DNA of 9,048 bases from Phycisphaerae bacterium (GTDB taxonomy: Bacteria; Planctomycetota; Phycisphaerae; Phycisphaerales; SM1A02), in contig PKCT01000146.1 in the NCBI GenBank assembly GCA_002862325.1, positions 1 to 9,048 on the forward strand, written 5' to 3'. Under the pieces are notes generated by a model. That model was not told the DNA's origin. It worked only from the letters and a program-made list of their open reading frames with translations, and made no database searches. The translations under genes and the position numbers were made by a program. Positions 6,531 through 9,048 of this stretch are shown piece by piece; position 1 is the first letter of the stretch; each line of letters opens with the position of its first letter.

Positions 6531-9048
6531 ATGAGCATCAGTAGCGGCATTGGATTGATCAGCGGCATCGACACGGTGTCACTCATCGACCAGCTTCTCG
6601 CCATCGACGCCCAGAGCAAGGTTCCAATATTCCAGCGTCTGAACACACTCAACACGTCGAAAGCGGCGATGTTGGATATCAATTCGAGACTGCTCAATCT
6701 TGGATCGGCGGCGCGCGCGTTTCGGATGGACAGCGTTTTCGACTCGGTGAACGCCACGGTGAGCGATGAAGCCGTGGCTTCGGTTTCCGCGACGACATCC
6801 GCGATTCCTGGGCAGTACTCGTTTCAGGTGGGGCAGCTCGTCAGTACGAGTCAGGTGATGTCGTCGGGCTTCACCGGCGCAGGCGATGTCCCCCTCGGGC
6901 TCGACCAGATGTCATTCGAATGGGGTCAGGGACGGTTGCAGAAGGATACGGATCTGTCGGCGCTCAACGGTGGTGAAGGTGTTCAGCGTGGATCGATCAC
7001 GATTCAGGATCGAACGGGGCAATCCGCGACGGTCGATCTGTCTCGTGCAACCACGGTTCAGGAGGTTCTTGATGCGATCAACGATGCCTCCGGCGTTCAG
7101 GTGACGGCCTCGCTCAGTGGTAATGGCATCATGCTCACCGATCGGTCGAGTGGATCCGGCCTCATCGTCGTGCAGGAGGGGGGGACGAGTTCGACCGCAT
7201 CGGATCTCGGGCTGCTCGGATCATCCGTCTCCAGCACGCTGATCGGCAACGACATCAACACACTTGGTTCCAAGAGCCTCTTGTCCTCGTTCAACGACGG
7301 AAACGGCGTCTTCATCCGGGACAACGGGGTCACGGATTTCCGATTGCAGGTCGGTGCCAGCATCTACGACATCGATCTTGGACGACAGGACACGCCGATC
7401 ACCCTGGATACCGAACTGGTCGATCTCAACAACGGTGCTGGCATCGAGATCAACGAGGATTCTGAAGCGTCTGACTTCACCGTCATCACCTCGACCGGAG
7501 TCGAGGTCGACGTCGATCTCGGTGATCTGCTCGATGACGATGGTCAAATCGACACGCCGGCGGTGACGACGGTCTCCGAGCTTCTGATCCGCGTGAATAC
7601 GGCCTTGGCCGCGGAAGTCGGGGTCAATCAGGTCGTCATGGACATCCGCGCCGATGGAAAGGGCTTCGAGATCGTCGACAACCTTGGGGGTGGCGACGAA
7701 CCCACGGTGGTCGGCGCCGGGCCGAACGGAGACGACACCGCGTCCGATCTGAGGATCCTCGGTACCGGTGTCGGTGGGAGGTTGACTGGTGGACTCATTC
7801 CGAACAAGGTGCAGACGCCACAGGCGGGAACCGTCAGCGATCTCCTGGCCCGGATCTCGGAGCAGACGGGTGGGGCGGTGACGGCGGCCATAGGGGCCGA
7901 TGGAACGGGAATTCGACTGAACGCCGGCGGCGACACGATCACGTTGCTCGCTGGCGACATCGACGGTTCTTCCTTCGGTGCCGACATCGGCGCACGGACC
8001 CTCGTGGATCTCGGCCTGGTCGAGGGCGATTCGGGCACGTCGATCACGGGTGATCGGGTGCTCTCGGGCTTCGGTTCCGTTCTGGTCGATTCGCTCAATG
8101 GCGGCGCGGGACTCGGTAACGCGTCCTCGATGACGCTCACCGATCGCGAAGGCGATTCGATCACCATCAACGGACTCGACCAATACGACACCGTCGCGGA
8201 GCTCGTCCAGGTGATTCAACTCGATCTTGCGGGATCCGATGCGAACGTCGACTTTCGATTCAGCTCCGTCGGAAACGGATTCGAGATCCTCGACTATTCG
8301 CGGGGCGGCAGCGTCGATCTTGAGGTCTCCGGCGACATAGCCGATGCGCTGGGCGTCTCGGGCAGCGTCGCCGGCGACTCGATCCGCGGGAAGAATCTCC
8401 AGGCGCAGTACGTCGGTCTGGCGAGCAGGCTCGAGGATCTCAACTACGGCCGGGGCGTCGGATCAGGAGAGTTTCGGATCACCGGTTCGACTGGTGAAAG
8501 CGCCACCATCAAGATCGGTTCCGACTCGCAGACGCTCTACGACGTCATCAAGGAGATCAATGCCCGGATGACCGACGTCGAGGCGCGATTGAACGACCAG
8601 GGCGATGGAATGGTCCTGGTCGACGTCAACAGCGGGGTGCCGGTGACGGCGATGAAGGTCGAGTCGCTCTCCGGCAGCACGGCTCGCGACCTCGGGATCC
8701 TCGGTGAAGCGACGGCTCCCGGCGAGAACATCGACGGATCCTACGAGCGGATCGTGGATCTCGAGACGACCGACACGCTCGAAGACGTGATCGGGAAGAT
8801 CAACGACGCCGGATTCGAGGTGACGGCCTCGCTGCTGGACACGGGCACGGGTGGAACGCCGTATCGCCTCGTCATGAGCTCCGCGATCTCCGGTCTCGCA
8901 GGAGATCTCGTGGTGGACACGGGTGGGGTCGATCTGGGACTTTCGAATCTCACCGAAGCCCGCAATGCGAAGGTCTTCATCGGCGAGGGAGAGAATTCCG
9001 TCGTGGTCGAAAGCACGTCCAACACCGTCGAGAACGTGGTGGCGGGCG
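6531..9048 (+). CDS. fliD: Flagellar filament cap protein FliD (hook-associated protein 2), 3' end outside the window
   Basis: The frame is open without a stop for 839 codons to the window edge. Residues 1-100 are the FliD N-terminal domain (SISSGIGLISGIDTVSLIDQ, LLAIDAQSKVP, then helical SKAAMLDINSRLLNLGSAARAF). FliD forms the cap at the filament tip under which flagellin subunits fold. The rest has at least six repeats resembling the flagellin hook-IN motif: a T-[VL]-x-[ED]-[VL] helix with an IN-like end, then strands, then an LG[IL]LG-like end. They lie at about 173-231 (TVQEVLDAIN), 345-417 (TVSELLIRVN), 432-500 (TVSDLLARIS), 553-611 (TVAELVQVIQ), 667-727 (TLYDVIKEIN) and 747-807 (TLEDVIGKIN). 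E. coli FliD is 468 residues, so this protein is much longer even before its conserved C-terminal domain, which is not reached. The product is acidic, as expected for an exported surface protein. Family membership is firm at the N-terminus. Confidence 0.93.
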   Translation, partial: MSISSGIGLISGIDTVSLIDQLLAIDAQSKVPIFQRLNTLNTSKAAMLDINSRLLNLGSAARAFRMDSVFDSVNATVSDEAVASVSATTSAIPGQYSFQVGQLVSTSQVMSSGFTGAGDVPLGLDQMSFEWGQGRLQKDTDLSALNGGEGVQRGSITIQDRTGQSATVDLSRATTVQEVLDAINDASGVQVTASLSGNGIMLTDRSSGSGLIVVQEGGTSSTASDLGLLGSSVSSTLIGNDINTLGSKSLLSSFNDGNGVFIRDNGVTDFRLQVGASIYDIDLGRQDTPITLDTELVDLNNGAGIEINEDSEASDFTVITSTGVEVDVDLGDLLDDDGQIDTPAVTTVSELLIRVNTALAAEVGVNQVVMDIRADGKGFEIVDNLGGGDEPTVVGAGPNGDDTASDLRILGTGVGGRLTGGLIPNKVQTPQAGTVSDLLARISEQTGGAVTAAIGADGTGIRLNAGGDTITLLAGDIDGSSFGADIGARTLVDLGLVEGDSGTSITGDRVLSGFGSVLVDSLNGGAGLGNASSMTLTDREGDSITINGLDQYDTVAELVQVIQLDLAGSDANVDFRFSSVGNGFEILDYSRGGSVDLEVSGDIADALGVSGSVAGDSIRGKNLQAQYVGLASRLEDLNYGRGVGSGEFRITGSTGESATIKIGSDSQTLYDVIKEINARMTDVEARLNDQGDGMVLVDVNSGVPVTAMKVESLSGSTARDLGILGEATAPGENIDGSYERIVDLETTDTLEDVIGKINDAGFEVTASLLDTGTGGTPYRLVMSSAISGLAGDLVVDTGGVDLGLSNLTEARNAKVFIGEGENSVVVESTSNTVENVVAG

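Noticed and set aside
7221..8219. Minus-strand open frame of 332 codons
   Set aside because: It is antisense to fliD, has no recognisable domain and has a composition that mirrors the fliD codons.

Overview
The window looks like a chromosomal segment from a Planctomycetota bacterium, most likely of the Phycisphaerae type. This is inferred, not proven. The grounds are a HEAT-repeat protein ending in a CxxCH haem domain of the kind common in the PVC group, a short secreted protein with a PEP-CTERM-like tail, a lipoprotein S41 protease, and a flagellar cap gene in GC-rich codon use.

Layout from left to right. Bases 1-159 are a tandem array of about eight copies of a 21-base palindromic unit that begins at the window edge and probably continues upstream. 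It abuts the HEAT-repeat/cytochrome c-type gene (189-1637, +), which has no convincing start and no signal peptide, so its 5' part is missing, broken by the array, or upstream in another frame. This gene meets, tail to tail with a 7-base overlap, a large S41-family (C-terminal processing) lipoprotein protease (1631-3793, -). The protease start codon lies inside the 3' end of a small PEP-CTERM-like secreted protein gene (3763-4320, -), so these two form an overlapping leftward unit.

Bases 4321-5125 are a long stretch without a convincing gene. It holds the leader of the leftward unit, an AT-rich patch, small inverted repeats and, near its right end, two parS centromere sites (4917-4932 with 15 of 16 bases, 4985-5000 perfect). 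These sit just before parB (5126-6067, +). No parA is present. parB has visibly less GC-biased codons than the genes on either side.

After a short gap with weak hairpins come a small unrecognised gene (about 6223-6483, +) and fliD (6531 to the window end, +), which codes for an unusually long flagellar cap protein. Its 839 visible residues contain six hook-IN-like repeats and still lack the C-terminal domain.

Functionally the window joins three themes: envelope and secreted proteins on the left, the chromosome partition locus in the middle, and flagellar filament capping on the right. The least explained elements are the palindromic array at the left edge, whose 7-base half sites equal those of parS but at a different spacing, and the parA-less parS-parB locus.
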